Shown: positions 1-8,017 of the stretch, piece after piece
Layout of the letters: each line of letters opens with the position of its first letter
Numbering within the stretch: position 1 is the stretch's first letter
IMG/VR virus record: IMGVR_UViG_3300042332_001412
Location: 1-54,016 of that record
Strand: one strand, 5' to 3'
Length of the DNA stretch: 54,016 bases
DNA from: a virus
Made by a program: the position numbers and the translations under genes
The notes under the pieces: model-generated
Database searches by the model: none
Seen by the model: only the letters and a program-made list of their open reading frames with translations
Told to the model about the DNA's origin: nothing

Positions 1-1385
1 AGGTTGATGACTCTGGTTCTTCTGTAGTAAACATTGTCGTTTGCCTGAAGAGCACCAGAACGCTGGGTTAGACCACCTGCGAATGGGTTTGCAACCATGC
101 CGTAACGGGTCTTGAAGCCAATCTTTGGCTGGAAGGTGTCCTGACCGATGGAACGAACCATCTGGAGAGGAACATATGGGCAATAGAAGAGACCTGCATC
201 ATATGCATTGCTTCCCTTATAACCCATTACATAGTAATGATCGTTGGAGATATTTGCTGAATAAGGATCAACATATACCTTGATGCGACCATTGATTGTA
301 CCAGCTAGAGTTGATACGGTGTCGTCTGGGGTGTCTGAAGTGTTGAGTAGTGGGGTGTAATCCATTACCTTAGCAGCAGCTAGAGCACTTGCAACATCTG
401 CTGAACAGACGATGAAGTTGCCCTTTCCTCTACGAGTCTCATGACCGATTGCGTTTGCATCACGCTCAATCTGGAATAGTAGACCCTTGAACTTCTCTAC
501 TGACCAACGACCATTGGAGTCAACATCGAGGTCGAAAGTACCAGCGTTAGCAACATTGTTCTGAGCACCAGGCTTAGCAGTTACATAGATGGTACGAACT
601 ACTTCACGGTTGATTTCAGTTAGAATCTCTGAGCTTAGAATGTTAGCTAGCTCAGTCTCAGCATCAAGACCATGGATAGCCTTGAGGTCTTGTGCTAGTT
701 CTAGGGTGTACTCAGCTTTTAGAGCACGGCTCTTTGCTGTTACAGTAACCTTCTCGATTGAGAAGCTCATTTCACGGAACTCTGAACCTGCCTCGCCTAG
801 AGCTTCAGCAGCGTTGGTGTTCATACCCTGTACATAACCGTAGTTACCTGCAGGTGAAGCATTTAGTACGCCTGGGTTGGTTGCACCTTCGCCAGTTGCT
901 GCAGAGTATGCACCACCAGCAGCAGAGAAACCTGAAGGAACTTCGTTGAAGAAGGTCTCGTTGTCGAATACATTTGGAGTAGCACCGTTACCATTACGGT
1001 CAGTACCACGATGAGCACGCATTGCGAAGATTAGTCCAGTAGGACCGCTCATTGGCTGAACACCGCAAATGTCATAAGCAATTAGCTTAGGCATTGAACG
1101 GCGGATTAGGCTGATTAGAACAGGATCGAAACCAGCAACTGGACCACCAGCAGCAGCACCACCTGAGAAACCATGAGCGCCTGCACCAGCTCCACCTGAG
1201 GTGAATGAACCAGTGCTGTTAACGGCAACCTCGGAAAGAACGCCACGCTCTTCACGAAGGAATGACTCTTGGTTCTCTAGAAGAACTGCAGTTACAGCTT
1301 TACGATATCTGTCTGTAATTGGGTTTAGATCGTTGTGCTCCAAAATAGGAGCCCATTTCTTTTGAAGTGATTCTGAATTAAACAT
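1..1385 (-). CDS. gp23: Major capsid protein gp23, C-terminus cut by window edge
   Basis: This encodes the T4-type major head protein, which forms the hexamers of the capsid shell. The translation begins MFNSESLQKKWAPILE and runs open to base 1, giving 461 residues; the last few are outside the window. The T4 gp23 signatures LIAYDICGVQPMSGPTG (around residue 100) and the C-terminal YVMGYKGSNAYDAGLFYCPY are readable. The ATG has a good ribosome site (CCAGGAG) and lies 49 bases from a TATAAATA late box. Residues 50-52 read LSE, matching the (L/I)xE recognition of the gp21 protease, so the N-terminal 52 residues are probably removed at maturation. The gene lies directly downstream of scaffold gp22, as in T4. 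Identification is secure. Confidence 0.96.
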   Translation of the reverse strand, partial: MFNSESLQKKWAPILEHNDLNPITDRYRKAVTAVLLENQESFLREERGVLSEVAVNSTGSFTSGGAGAGAHGFSGGAAAGGPVAGFDPVLISLIRRSMPKLIAYDICGVQPMSGPTGLIFAMRAHRGTDRNGNGATPNVFDNETFFNEVPSGFSAAGGAYSAATGEGATNPGVLNASPAGNYGYVQGMNTNAAEALGEAGSEFREMSFSIEKVTVTAKSRALKAEYTLELAQDLKAIHGLDAETELANILSSEILTEINREVVRTIYVTAKPGAQNNVANAGTFDLDVDSNGRWSVEKFKGLLFQIERDANAIGHETRRGKGNFIVCSADVASALAAAKVMDYTPLLNTSDTPDDTVSTLAGTINGRIKVYVDPYSANISNDHYYVMGYKGSNAYDAGLFYCPYVPLQMVRSIGQDTFQPKIGFKTRYGMVANPFAGGLTQRSGALQANDNVYYRRTRVIN

Positions 1386-1433
1386 TGGGGGGTAACTCCT
1401 GGGTTGTTAAATTTATTGTTAGGAATCTATTAA

Positions 1434-1441
1434 TATTTATA
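1434..1441 (-). promoter_or_regulatory. Late promoter for gp23
   Basis: A perfect TATAAATA on the minus strand, identical to the T4 late -10 consensus read by sigma gp55 with the gp33/gp45 system. It sits in the gp22-gp23 gap 49 bases before the gp23 ATG. Confidence 0.8.
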
Positions 1442-1454
1442 TAAATCTAGACTA

Positions 1455-2597
1455 TCACTGAGCCCATCTGGAAACAGCTTGTACATAAGCTGCCATTGGT
1501 CCCTCGTAGAAGTCTTGATTTTTCTCAACTAGGTCTTCCACATAATTTGATTGAAGTCTTGGGAAATAGTTTTCCTTAATAGTCTCAACCTTGTCACGGA
1601 AAGATTCTTCACTAATAAACTCAACACCTTCTGAAAGGTTGAACAGTTTTTCTTTCTGTGTTTCTGCTAGACCTTCGGATACTTCTGCAATAATTCCATT
1701 TTTAATGTATGATCCGATTTCTTGGTTTAGCCCAACATTGATTTCAATCTGTTCGTTGAGTTTTTCCTCCATCTCATCTAGTTTAGTTGCCATTTCGGCA
1801 ACTACATCTTGTTCCTCTTCAGGGAGATCAATATTGTTCTCCAAGAAGAGATTTGCAAGACCTTGCATTAGATTTTCAGCAATTTCGGTCTTGATGCCAT
1901 TATCAATAGAAAGCTGGTTCTCAGCAATCCACTGCTCAGCAACATAATCAAGGTGAGCGTCTACACGAGTCTCTAGGGACTCAGCAATCTCTTCGATTTC
2001 TTCGATTAGACGCTGTTCGTATAGTGCCTCAAACTTTTGAACTTCTTCAACTACTTTTGCTTTTACTGCAGCTTCAAAAATTGTAGCTGCTTTTTGCATG
2101 AAGTGTTCGGAGAGTTCTTCTCCGTAGAAGAGAGCATTGAGATCGTCGGTTACATCGACTTCAATCTCTTCTGCCTTCATTTCTGTTTTTTCTTTTTTAG
2201 AAGATTTTTTCTTATCTTCCTTCTCATCTTCATCTTCTTCATCTTCATCATCATCTTCTTGAGCTTCATAAATTAGCTCTTCATCATCTAGCTCTTCCTC
2301 TTCTCTCATTCCCTTTTGACCAGGAGCTGAGCCTTGGAGGCGAGCCATACCATCTGGTGACTTTGCACCAGCATTTACTTTAGAAGATGACTTACTCATT
2401 CTTGAAGAAGCCTTCTTGCCAATTTCATCACCTTCTGGTTTAGTTGTGGAAGAACCACCTAGTTCCTCTGGGGATGCACCCTGGCCAGGAGTGCTGTGCT
2501 GTAATTTTTGCATACGGTCTCCTGGTTTTGCGTGAGCAGTGACAATGTTTCCTTCTTCTAGAAATTCGTCAAATTCTGTATTTAATACATTGGACAT
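1455..2597 (-). CDS. gp22: Prohead scaffold core protein gp22
   Basis: The main scaffolding protein of the T4-type prohead; it is degraded by gp21 after assembly. The 380-residue product has a Gly/Ser/Lys-rich N-terminal half, a strongly acidic block (about residues 99-165, with runs of D and E alternating with Lys), then a long helical acidic region typical of gp22 (for example LYEQRLIEEIEEIAESLETR). T4 gp22 is about 270 residues, so the N-terminal ~150 residues are an extension that appears specific to this phage group. Several (L/I)xE tripeptides are possible gp21 cleavage sites. It lies between gp21 and gp23 as in T4. Order and composition make the call firm, though sequence conservation in this family is low. 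Confidence 0.88.
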   Translation of the reverse strand: MSNVLNTEFDEFLEEGNIVTAHAKPGDRMQKLQHSTPGQGASPEELGGSSTTKPEGDEIGKKASSRMSKSSSKVNAGAKSPDGMARLQGSAPGQKGMREEEELDDEELIYEAQEDDDEDEEDEDEKEDKKKSSKKEKTEMKAEEIEVDVTDDLNALFYGEELSEHFMQKAATIFEAAVKAKVVEEVQKFEALYEQRLIEEIEEIAESLETRVDAHLDYVAEQWIAENQLSIDNGIKTEIAENLMQGLANLFLENNIDLPEEEQDVVAEMATKLDEMEEKLNEQIEINVGLNQEIGSYIKNGIIAEVSEGLAETQKEKLFNLSEGVEFISEESFRDKVETIKENYFPRLQSNYVEDLVEKNQDFYEGPMAAYVQAVSRWAQ

Positions 2598-2636
2598 CGA
2601 AAAAACCCTCTAGAAATATGTGATATTTTCTACTAT

Positions 2637-2644
2637 TATTTATG
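2637..2644 (-). promoter_or_regulatory. Candidate late promoter for gp22
   Basis: CATAAATA on the minus strand, one mismatch from the T4 late box. It overlaps the gp21 stop codon and lies 40 bases upstream of the gp22 ATG. Confidence 0.55.
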
Positions 2645-3293
2645 AAATTTTGATATTACGAAGAAAACTTTCAAAAACTTGTAGTTTTCTTTCGGATAAT
2701 TGATTAGAAGATGCTCTATTAATTGCTTGTTTATAGCGATTAATTACCCTCTCTTCTAACATTCCATTGTTCCAAATCCATTCTCTACCTTCCATAATAC
2801 CTTGCACGAAAGCATCTGGAGCAGAGGGATCTGCAACAATGTCAGCAGCAGTAGATAACATAAAGTCATCTTTTACTACATTAACGCCATTTCTTTCCTC
2901 AATAGATCCAACTCCTCTTGAAGAAACACCAAGACAAACGCCAGACTCAAGTAGAGACTTAGCGATTTTGCCCATTGGAGTTTCTAGAATTTGAGCCTTA
3001 CCAATAAAGTTTGTTCCTTCTGAACGAAGAGAAACAATCTTATGAGATACTCTATCTAGATTAATTGTTGGACTATCTGGATGGCCTAGTTCGCCTAGAG
3101 CACGACCTTTGGCAACATAGTTCTCGTTATAAGAACCAACCTCTCTTTCAAGAGTTTCCATCGGATACATTCTGCCATTGCGGTTTTTTAGTTCCGCTTG
3201 GAGAAATACTCCTTCAATATATAGGTTTTTTCTACCACCTCTTTCTTCGGTGATAACCTTAATATTTTCTATAGTTTCTGTGATTAGTTTCAT
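2640..3293 (-). CDS. gp21: Prohead core protease gp21
   Basis: A serine protease of the herpes-assemblin/T4 gp21 fold that digests the scaffold and trims head proteins at (L/I)xE sites during prohead maturation. The 217-residue product shows GELGHP (His71) and GVSSRG (Ser124/Ser125), the His and Ser motifs expected for the active site, followed by DDFMLSTAADIVADPSAP. The length matches T4 gp21 (212). Its ATG overlaps the stop of the preceding acidic prohead-core gene by four bases (ATGA), which suggests coupled translation. Identification is secure. Confidence 0.95.
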   Translation of the reverse strand: MKLITETIENIKVITEERGGRKNLYIEGVFLQAELKNRNGRMYPMETLEREVGSYNENYVAKGRALGELGHPDSPTINLDRVSHKIVSLRSEGTNFIGKAQILETPMGKIAKSLLESGVCLGVSSRGVGSIEERNGVNVVKDDFMLSTAADIVADPSAPDAFVQGIMEGREWIWNNGMLEERVINRYKQAINRASSNQLSERKLQVFESFLRNIKIS

Positions 3294-3541
3294 TGTTCGT
3301 ACTCTTCTTCTGGTACTTCGTCGTCGTACTCTTCTTCATATTCAATTTCTTGGTCATCATCTTCATAATAATCATCATCACTCTCGTAGTTTCCAGTTGC
3401 AAACATATTTTGAGCAATTTCAACTTTTCTCATTCCAATCTTTTCAGAAGCTTTTCCAAAAAGGGTATCATAAATTTTTTCATTTGCATTTACATTGTTT
3501 CTAGCAATAATACTATCAACAATTTCTTGTGACAAAGACAT
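3290..3541 (-). CDS. Small acidic prohead core protein (gp67/gp68 position)
   Basis: An 83-residue protein with a helical, mixed-charge N-terminus (KIYDTLFGKASEKIGMRK) and a C-terminal tail made almost only of D, E and Y. In T4 the small prohead core proteins gp67 (80 residues, very acidic) and gp68 lie between portal gp20 and protease gp21; this gene has the same position, size and charge. Sequence similarity to gp67 or gp68 is not obvious by eye, so the link is positional and compositional. It overlaps gp21 by ATGA. Confidence 0.6.
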   Translation of the reverse strand: MSLSQEIVDSIIARNNVNANEKIYDTLFGKASEKIGMRKVEIAQNMFATGNYESDDDYYEDDDQEIEYEEEYDDEVPEEEYEQ

Positions 3542-3575
3542 AAAAACTCCAATAATATATTAAAATTACAATAAC

Positions 3576-3583
3576 TATTTATT
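3576..3583 (-). promoter_or_regulatory. Candidate late promoter before the acidic prohead core gene
   Basis: AATAAATA on the minus strand, overlapping the gp20 stop codon, 35 bases upstream of the next ATG. One mismatch from TATAAATA. Confidence 0.5.
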
Positions 3584-5243
3584 AAAATTTACCTCTTCCA
3601 TAATCTGATGGAGAAATAAAGTTTTTAAAATCATTATCAACTCCACCTCCAGCAGGGCCAGCTTCCCCAGATGCAGCAACATCAGTTTGCATTTGCTGAT
3701 CTTGTCCTGGAGGTAAAGCTCCTTGTTGGTCCATCATCATCTGAGTTGGATCTTGAATAATTCCTAATTGTTTTTCTTGTTCAATTTGCATATCAATCTC
3801 TTCAATTTCATCATCAGTTTGTTTTAGTATTTGTCTACGAACATATTCCACAGAGAAATATTTACCTAGATATGGTTCTACTTGATTTACAATATTTAAT
3901 CTGTCATTTAAAATTTCAGTATTTTTGAGTTCAGTGAAATGATTATCAAAAATATAATCGTATTGAATATATTCTTTCATTTCTTCCCAATCATCTGCAG
4001 TAATAATTCCTTTTAGAATTAACTGAGTTCTGAGAAGATCATTAAATAGATCACTAAAACGCTTACGAAGTCTGCCTACAAATTTGGCAAACTTTAGTTC
4101 ATCTCGGGTGATCTCATTAGTTCTTCCGATGGTAAATGAAGATTCTTGCTCTAGTCTTGAGAGAGGAATATTCAGAGACTTGTATAGTTTCTTCTGGAAA
4201 TACTTAACATCCTCTAGTTCTCCAAGATTCTGTCCGCCAGGTAGTGTAGTAATTTCTGTACCACGACCACCTTCACGACGAGGAAGCCAGAAGTCCTCAA
4301 GCATACTCATGTGCTTTCTGTCGTCTCTAATTTCACCAGTTGCAGAATCATATACAACTTTGTTTCTGTATCTTCCCATTACTTCACGAAGATACTGCTC
4401 AGCTTTAATTTTAGGTAGATTTCCTACATCAATATAGAAAATTCTACGCTCTGGAGCACGAGATAATCTATAAATTACTAGAGAATCTTCGATCATTCTT
4501 AATTGGTTTACTGACTTAATTGCCTTATACAGGTAACTAAGAACCATATTTCTATTATGATCAAACAATCCAGATGTTACATAAGTTACTGCATCATTTG
4601 AAATCTTGATGCCATTTGCATCTGAACCTTTATATCCCTTTGGAAAATAAATGTAATATTCAATAAACTCACCATAGTCATATTTTTGACCTTCCATGGT
4701 GGTTAGAGAATCTACACTTTTTTGCCTTTTAATTTCTCTGACTCTTTTAATTTTAAGGGAGTCTATATATCTAAGTTCTTTGATGCCTTCTTTTGGTTTA
4801 TCAAAATCAATAATTTTATGGTAATATAATCTGCCGTCAATATACCAGCGACGGAAAATATTGTGGCATTTTTTATCAAAATTTAGAAGCCTTAAAATAT
4901 TTCCAAATTCTTCTTTAATAGATTTTTTAATTTTATCACTTGCTTGCAGTGTAGAAAGTTCTACGGATACTGGAGCATAGTCCAAATCACTACTGATAGA
5001 TTCATTAATAATATCATCAATAGCACTATCAATTTCTGGGTGAAGTGCAATTTCTCTATACTTTCTAACTAATTCAAACTCGTTATTGTGCTGTCCTACT
5101 CCATCTAAATCTAGATACTGACCAAAATAGGCACCTGCGGCGACTACCGAGGTGCCATCATCATCATTAGGAGGCGCTGGTGAAAACGCCTTTGCTGGTT
5201 TCTTTTTTCTATCTTCAATGGAGAAACCAAATAATTGGGTCAT
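3582..5243 (-). CDS. gp20: Portal vertex protein gp20
   Basis: The dodecameric portal through which DNA enters the head and to which the neck attaches; it also nucleates prohead assembly. The 553-residue product (T4: 524) contains the strongly conserved cyanophage g20 motifs SAGLFDHNRNMVLSYL-like (TSGLFDHNRNMVLSYL), RMIEDSLVIYRLSRAPERRI, FYIDVGNLPK, EDFWLPRREGGRGTEI, LPGGQNLGELEDVKYF and IPLSRLEQESSF. These are the blocks used as cyanomyovirus marker sites. The C-terminal ~80 residues are Gln/Gly-rich and low complexity. Start: ATG with GGAT upstream and a late box at 5267-5274. Confidence 0.97.
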   Translation of the reverse strand: MTQLFGFSIEDRKKKPAKAFSPAPPNDDDGTSVVAAGAYFGQYLDLDGVGQHNNEFELVRKYREIALHPEIDSAIDDIINESISSDLDYAPVSVELSTLQASDKIKKSIKEEFGNILRLLNFDKKCHNIFRRWYIDGRLYYHKIIDFDKPKEGIKELRYIDSLKIKRVREIKRQKSVDSLTTMEGQKYDYGEFIEYYIYFPKGYKGSDANGIKISNDAVTYVTSGLFDHNRNMVLSYLYKAIKSVNQLRMIEDSLVIYRLSRAPERRIFYIDVGNLPKIKAEQYLREVMGRYRNKVVYDSATGEIRDDRKHMSMLEDFWLPRREGGRGTEITTLPGGQNLGELEDVKYFQKKLYKSLNIPLSRLEQESSFTIGRTNEITRDELKFAKFVGRLRKRFSDLFNDLLRTQLILKGIITADDWEEMKEYIQYDYIFDNHFTELKNTEILNDRLNIVNQVEPYLGKYFSVEYVRRQILKQTDDEIEEIDMQIEQEKQLGIIQDPTQMMMDQQGALPPGQDQQMQTDVAASGEAGPAGGGVDNDFKNFISPSDYGRGKF

Positions 5244-5266
5244 AATAATCCTAAAACTCTTTTATA

Positions 5267-5274
5267 TATTTAGT
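5267..5274 (-). promoter_or_regulatory. Candidate late promoter for gp20
   Basis: ACTAAATA on the minus strand, the CTAAATA variant of the T4-type late box, 24 bases before the gp20 ATG. Confidence 0.5.
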
Positions 5275-5275
5275 A

Positions 5276-5908
5276 TCAAAGATTAGTGGTTGTATTCTCA
5301 AAGAAGTTGTATTGGAATTCTACAGTGAACTCTTCGATCTGATCATTTGCTTCAAATGATAGATCAATTGAAGAAATTGCTGAAGGCCAAGCATCATAGA
5401 ATTTATATGCACGGATTACATCCATTCCATCAACTCCTACATTGTTTGGATTTGCGGGAGTTCTGTTTGGAGTCTGACCATCTCTGCTTAATTGAAACAC
5501 AGTCATATCCACACAATATGATGCTCCACCATCTGCACCATATCCTAACTGAGAGACATTCTCTGTTAGAGCGTTGATACCTCTTGACCATGCCTCAAAC
5601 GCCTGACGGATTTGAAACTGACCATCGTTTACAATGGTTACTGACCATGGCTCAAATGTTCTGTCTCCAGCAACCTTGAGCATTCTTCCACGAAAAGGAA
5701 CTTCGATAGTTCCAATGTTTGAAGCAGGAATTTGAGCAGTTTTAACCATGAACTCAGCTTGAGTTGTTAGGTTATTTGCAGAAGTGATAGGTCCGATGTC
5801 TGCAATTTGAGAGATCTGTGAAGGGAAGTTAAGTCTAACTAGAAATAGATTAGGTCTAGCACCACCCTTCTTTAGATATGATTTGAAATCTGAAATACTC
5901 TTAGCCAT
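5276..5908 (-). CDS. gp19: Tail tube protein gp19
   Basis: The subunit of the inner tail tube, stacked as hexamers inside the sheath. The 210-residue product (T4: 163) begins MAKSISDFKSYLKKGGARPN and contains the tube-family strand region FRGRMLKVAGDRTFEPWSVT and the C-terminal QIEEFTVEFQYNFFE. It has a strong ribosome site (TTAGGAGAA) and follows gp18 on the same transcript, as in T4 (18-19-20). About 50 extra residues lie mainly in the second half. Confidence 0.94.
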   Translation of the reverse strand: MAKSISDFKSYLKKGGARPNLFLVRLNFPSQISQIADIGPITSANNLTTQAEFMVKTAQIPASNIGTIEVPFRGRMLKVAGDRTFEPWSVTIVNDGQFQIRQAFEAWSRGINALTENVSQLGYGADGGASYCVDMTVFQLSRDGQTPNRTPANPNNVGVDGMDVIRAYKFYDAWPSAISSIDLSFEANDQIEEFTVEFQYNFFENTTTNL

Positions 5909-5939
5909 TGTTTTCTCCTAAATGGTTTACGAAAAATAA

Positions 5940-7958
5940 TTACTGAGTTAATTCGCCAAAGGAAACACCAGTTCTTGTAGCTACGAAGGTGATGGTGATG
6001 AAGTTAATGCTTCTAGCAGGCTTGATATAAATTTCAGCATTGAATTCATTTCTGTCAATAACATCTGGTGTGTTATTAGTTTCATCACAAACAACAAGGA
6101 AATCATAAATTCCTCTTCTACCTTGAACCCCTCTGAGATAAGGCTCGACAGCAGCTTTAAATGAACTTCTGGTTACTTCGTCATTAATTTCAAATAGCTG
6201 GAACTTGGAGAAGTTCGCAACATTTTTCTCAAGCTCAATAAAGAGTCTGCGAACATTAATTCTATTGAAAGCACTAGGAGATGCTAGAGCAGTTTTATCA
6301 CCAAATAGAACGATACCTTGTCCTGGGAAAGAAACAATAGGATTGATTCTATTTGTGTATAGTCTATCTCTTTCTGACTGTTTTGGTGAGTATGCAAGCT
6401 TAGTTGCATTCTTTAGATTGCCTCTGTTATATCCTGCTGGTGAAAACCAAGTTTCAGAATTAATAGTGGCATTGATGCAAAGACCAGCAACATCAGCAGC
6501 ACAAGGAACATAACGATATGTGTCATTAAACTTATCGTAGATATACTTGTATCCAGAATCAAAGATTGCAAATGAACTGCTTGTTATATTGCTAAAGAAG
6601 TCAATGATGTTTTCTGTCTTAATAGCACTAGTTGAGCTATTGATTACATCACTTCTTCTTGGTGAAATGACTGCCATGCAGTCTCTTCTTGATTCAGTAA
6701 TATCAATTAGCTTAAGTGCTCTATCAAGACTAATTTTTCCTGGTACTAAGAAATCAACATCATTAAAGGTTTCTGAATCTCTTAGAATTTCATAACCAGC
6801 AGTGACAGCAGCTTCGATATCGGCAGCGTCAGAACTGAACAGATAATCTGCTCCACCAGTTAAGCTAAAACCTAATACTGAAGATCCTGAACTTGAAATT
6901 AGTGAGAATACTTTGTTTGAGCTATTAGTCTCGCCAATATTTGCAACTGTTGTACCTTCTAGGGTAGGAGTTTTTGAAGTTCCAATAAAATCAATTCCAG
7001 TTGAGTAACCTGGGAATACATACTTAGATCTTTCTGCTAAAGCTGAATGGAAATAAACTAGTGAACCATCTAGAGTACTTGCATCTTTTGCTTTTGAAAC
7101 AAATAGATATTTCTCAAGAACTGTATTTGGAGTTCCAGTAATGATTCCGTCTTCATCTAGAACAAGGATGTGCATTTCATCAAATTTTCCTCCCTTGGAA
7201 GCTACAGAAGATGAAGTTCCTGGCTGAGGTGCAATATCTCTCCACTTAAGACCAGAAGCATACTCAAGTGTGTCATAGTAAGTATTATCAACTGCACTGA
7301 TTGTACCTGCAGCAACTAAAACTACTGGAGTTCCAGCATTATCAGTAATGCTGTAAGTCTCATATCCTACACTTGCAATTCTTTTTGTGCTATCGTTTAG
7401 AACAATGTATAGCTTATTTGCAGTTGCATCTAATTTATAGATCCAACCAGTTCCTACTGTGTCAGATCCATTTTTGATTACAATAGCATCTCCAGCAGCT
7501 ACTGTAGGATCAGTGCCAGTGTAAGTAATTACTTGATCTACACCGTGATCAACTGCGACTACTTTAAGTGAATTTAATTTTGTCCCAGCACTTCTACCAG
7601 CAAATTTAAATGCTGCTCCAGAATAATTATCATAGTCAAATTTACTCTTAATAATAAAAGTTGTTAGTCCAGCATCTGAAGCTGAATTAAGAACAATATT
7701 TGAACTTGATGGTCTAATAACAGCAGCAATTCCGCCATACTCAATGATGGTTGATGCAGCAAACCAAGACTCATAGTTGTTATCATTTGGTCTGCCAAAT
7801 GTTTCAACTAATTCTCTTTCGCTAGATACAAAAGTTACTGTATCTACAGGACCAGTTTCTGCAGCAATTACAACTGCACCGACATTCTGGTCAGATACAT
7901 TAACTACAGGAGTTAAGTCAATTTCTTTGATGGATACTCCAGGTGAAGCAAACGCCAT
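5940..7958 (-). CDS. gp18: Tail sheath protein gp18
   Basis: The contractile sheath subunit. The 672-residue protein (T4: 659) starts MAFASPGVSIKEIDLTPVV, the conserved sheath N-terminus (SPGVxIxExDxT). It ends with the conserved C-terminal sheath domain (RRLFIELEKNVANF, YLRGVQGRRGIYDFLVVCDE, IDRNEFNAEIYIKPARSINF) that forms the donor-strand mesh. The variable surface domains lie between about residues 90 and 350. It has a good ribosome site (AGAGG) and two late-type boxes upstream. Confidence 0.96.
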   Translation of the reverse strand: MAFASPGVSIKEIDLTPVVNVSDQNVGAVVIAAETGPVDTVTFVSSERELVETFGRPNDNNYESWFAASTIIEYGGIAAVIRPSSSNIVLNSASDAGLTTFIIKSKFDYDNYSGAAFKFAGRSAGTKLNSLKVVAVDHGVDQVITYTGTDPTVAAGDAIVIKNGSDTVGTGWIYKLDATANKLYIVLNDSTKRIASVGYETYSITDNAGTPVVLVAAGTISAVDNTYYDTLEYASGLKWRDIAPQPGTSSSVASKGGKFDEMHILVLDEDGIITGTPNTVLEKYLFVSKAKDASTLDGSLVYFHSALAERSKYVFPGYSTGIDFIGTSKTPTLEGTTVANIGETNSSNKVFSLISSSGSSVLGFSLTGGADYLFSSDAADIEAAVTAGYEILRDSETFNDVDFLVPGKISLDRALKLIDITESRRDCMAVISPRRSDVINSSTSAIKTENIIDFFSNITSSSFAIFDSGYKYIYDKFNDTYRYVPCAADVAGLCINATINSETWFSPAGYNRGNLKNATKLAYSPKQSERDRLYTNRINPIVSFPGQGIVLFGDKTALASPSAFNRINVRRLFIELEKNVANFSKFQLFEINDEVTRSSFKAAVEPYLRGVQGRRGIYDFLVVCDETNNTPDVIDRNEFNAEIYIKPARSINFITITFVATRTGVSFGELTQ

Positions 7959-7992
7959 GTTTATTACCTCTATGAGATTTTTTTCTCAAAAC

Positions 7993-8004
7993 TATTTATT
8001 TATC
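7993..8004 (-). promoter_or_regulatory. Candidate late promoter(s) for gp18
   Basis: Two overlapping boxes, GATAAATA and AATAAATA, on the minus strand 35-46 bases before the gp18 ATG. Between them and the ATG a short inverted repeat (TGAGA / TCTCA, 7973-7988) is visible. Confidence 0.5.
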
Positions 8005-8017
8005 TTTATATTTTGAA

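Noticed and set aside
2037-2276. Plus-strand Phe/Ile-rich open frame looking like a membrane protein
   Set aside because: It is the antisense of the Asp/Glu/Lys-rich part of gp22; such regions give false hydrophobic frames.
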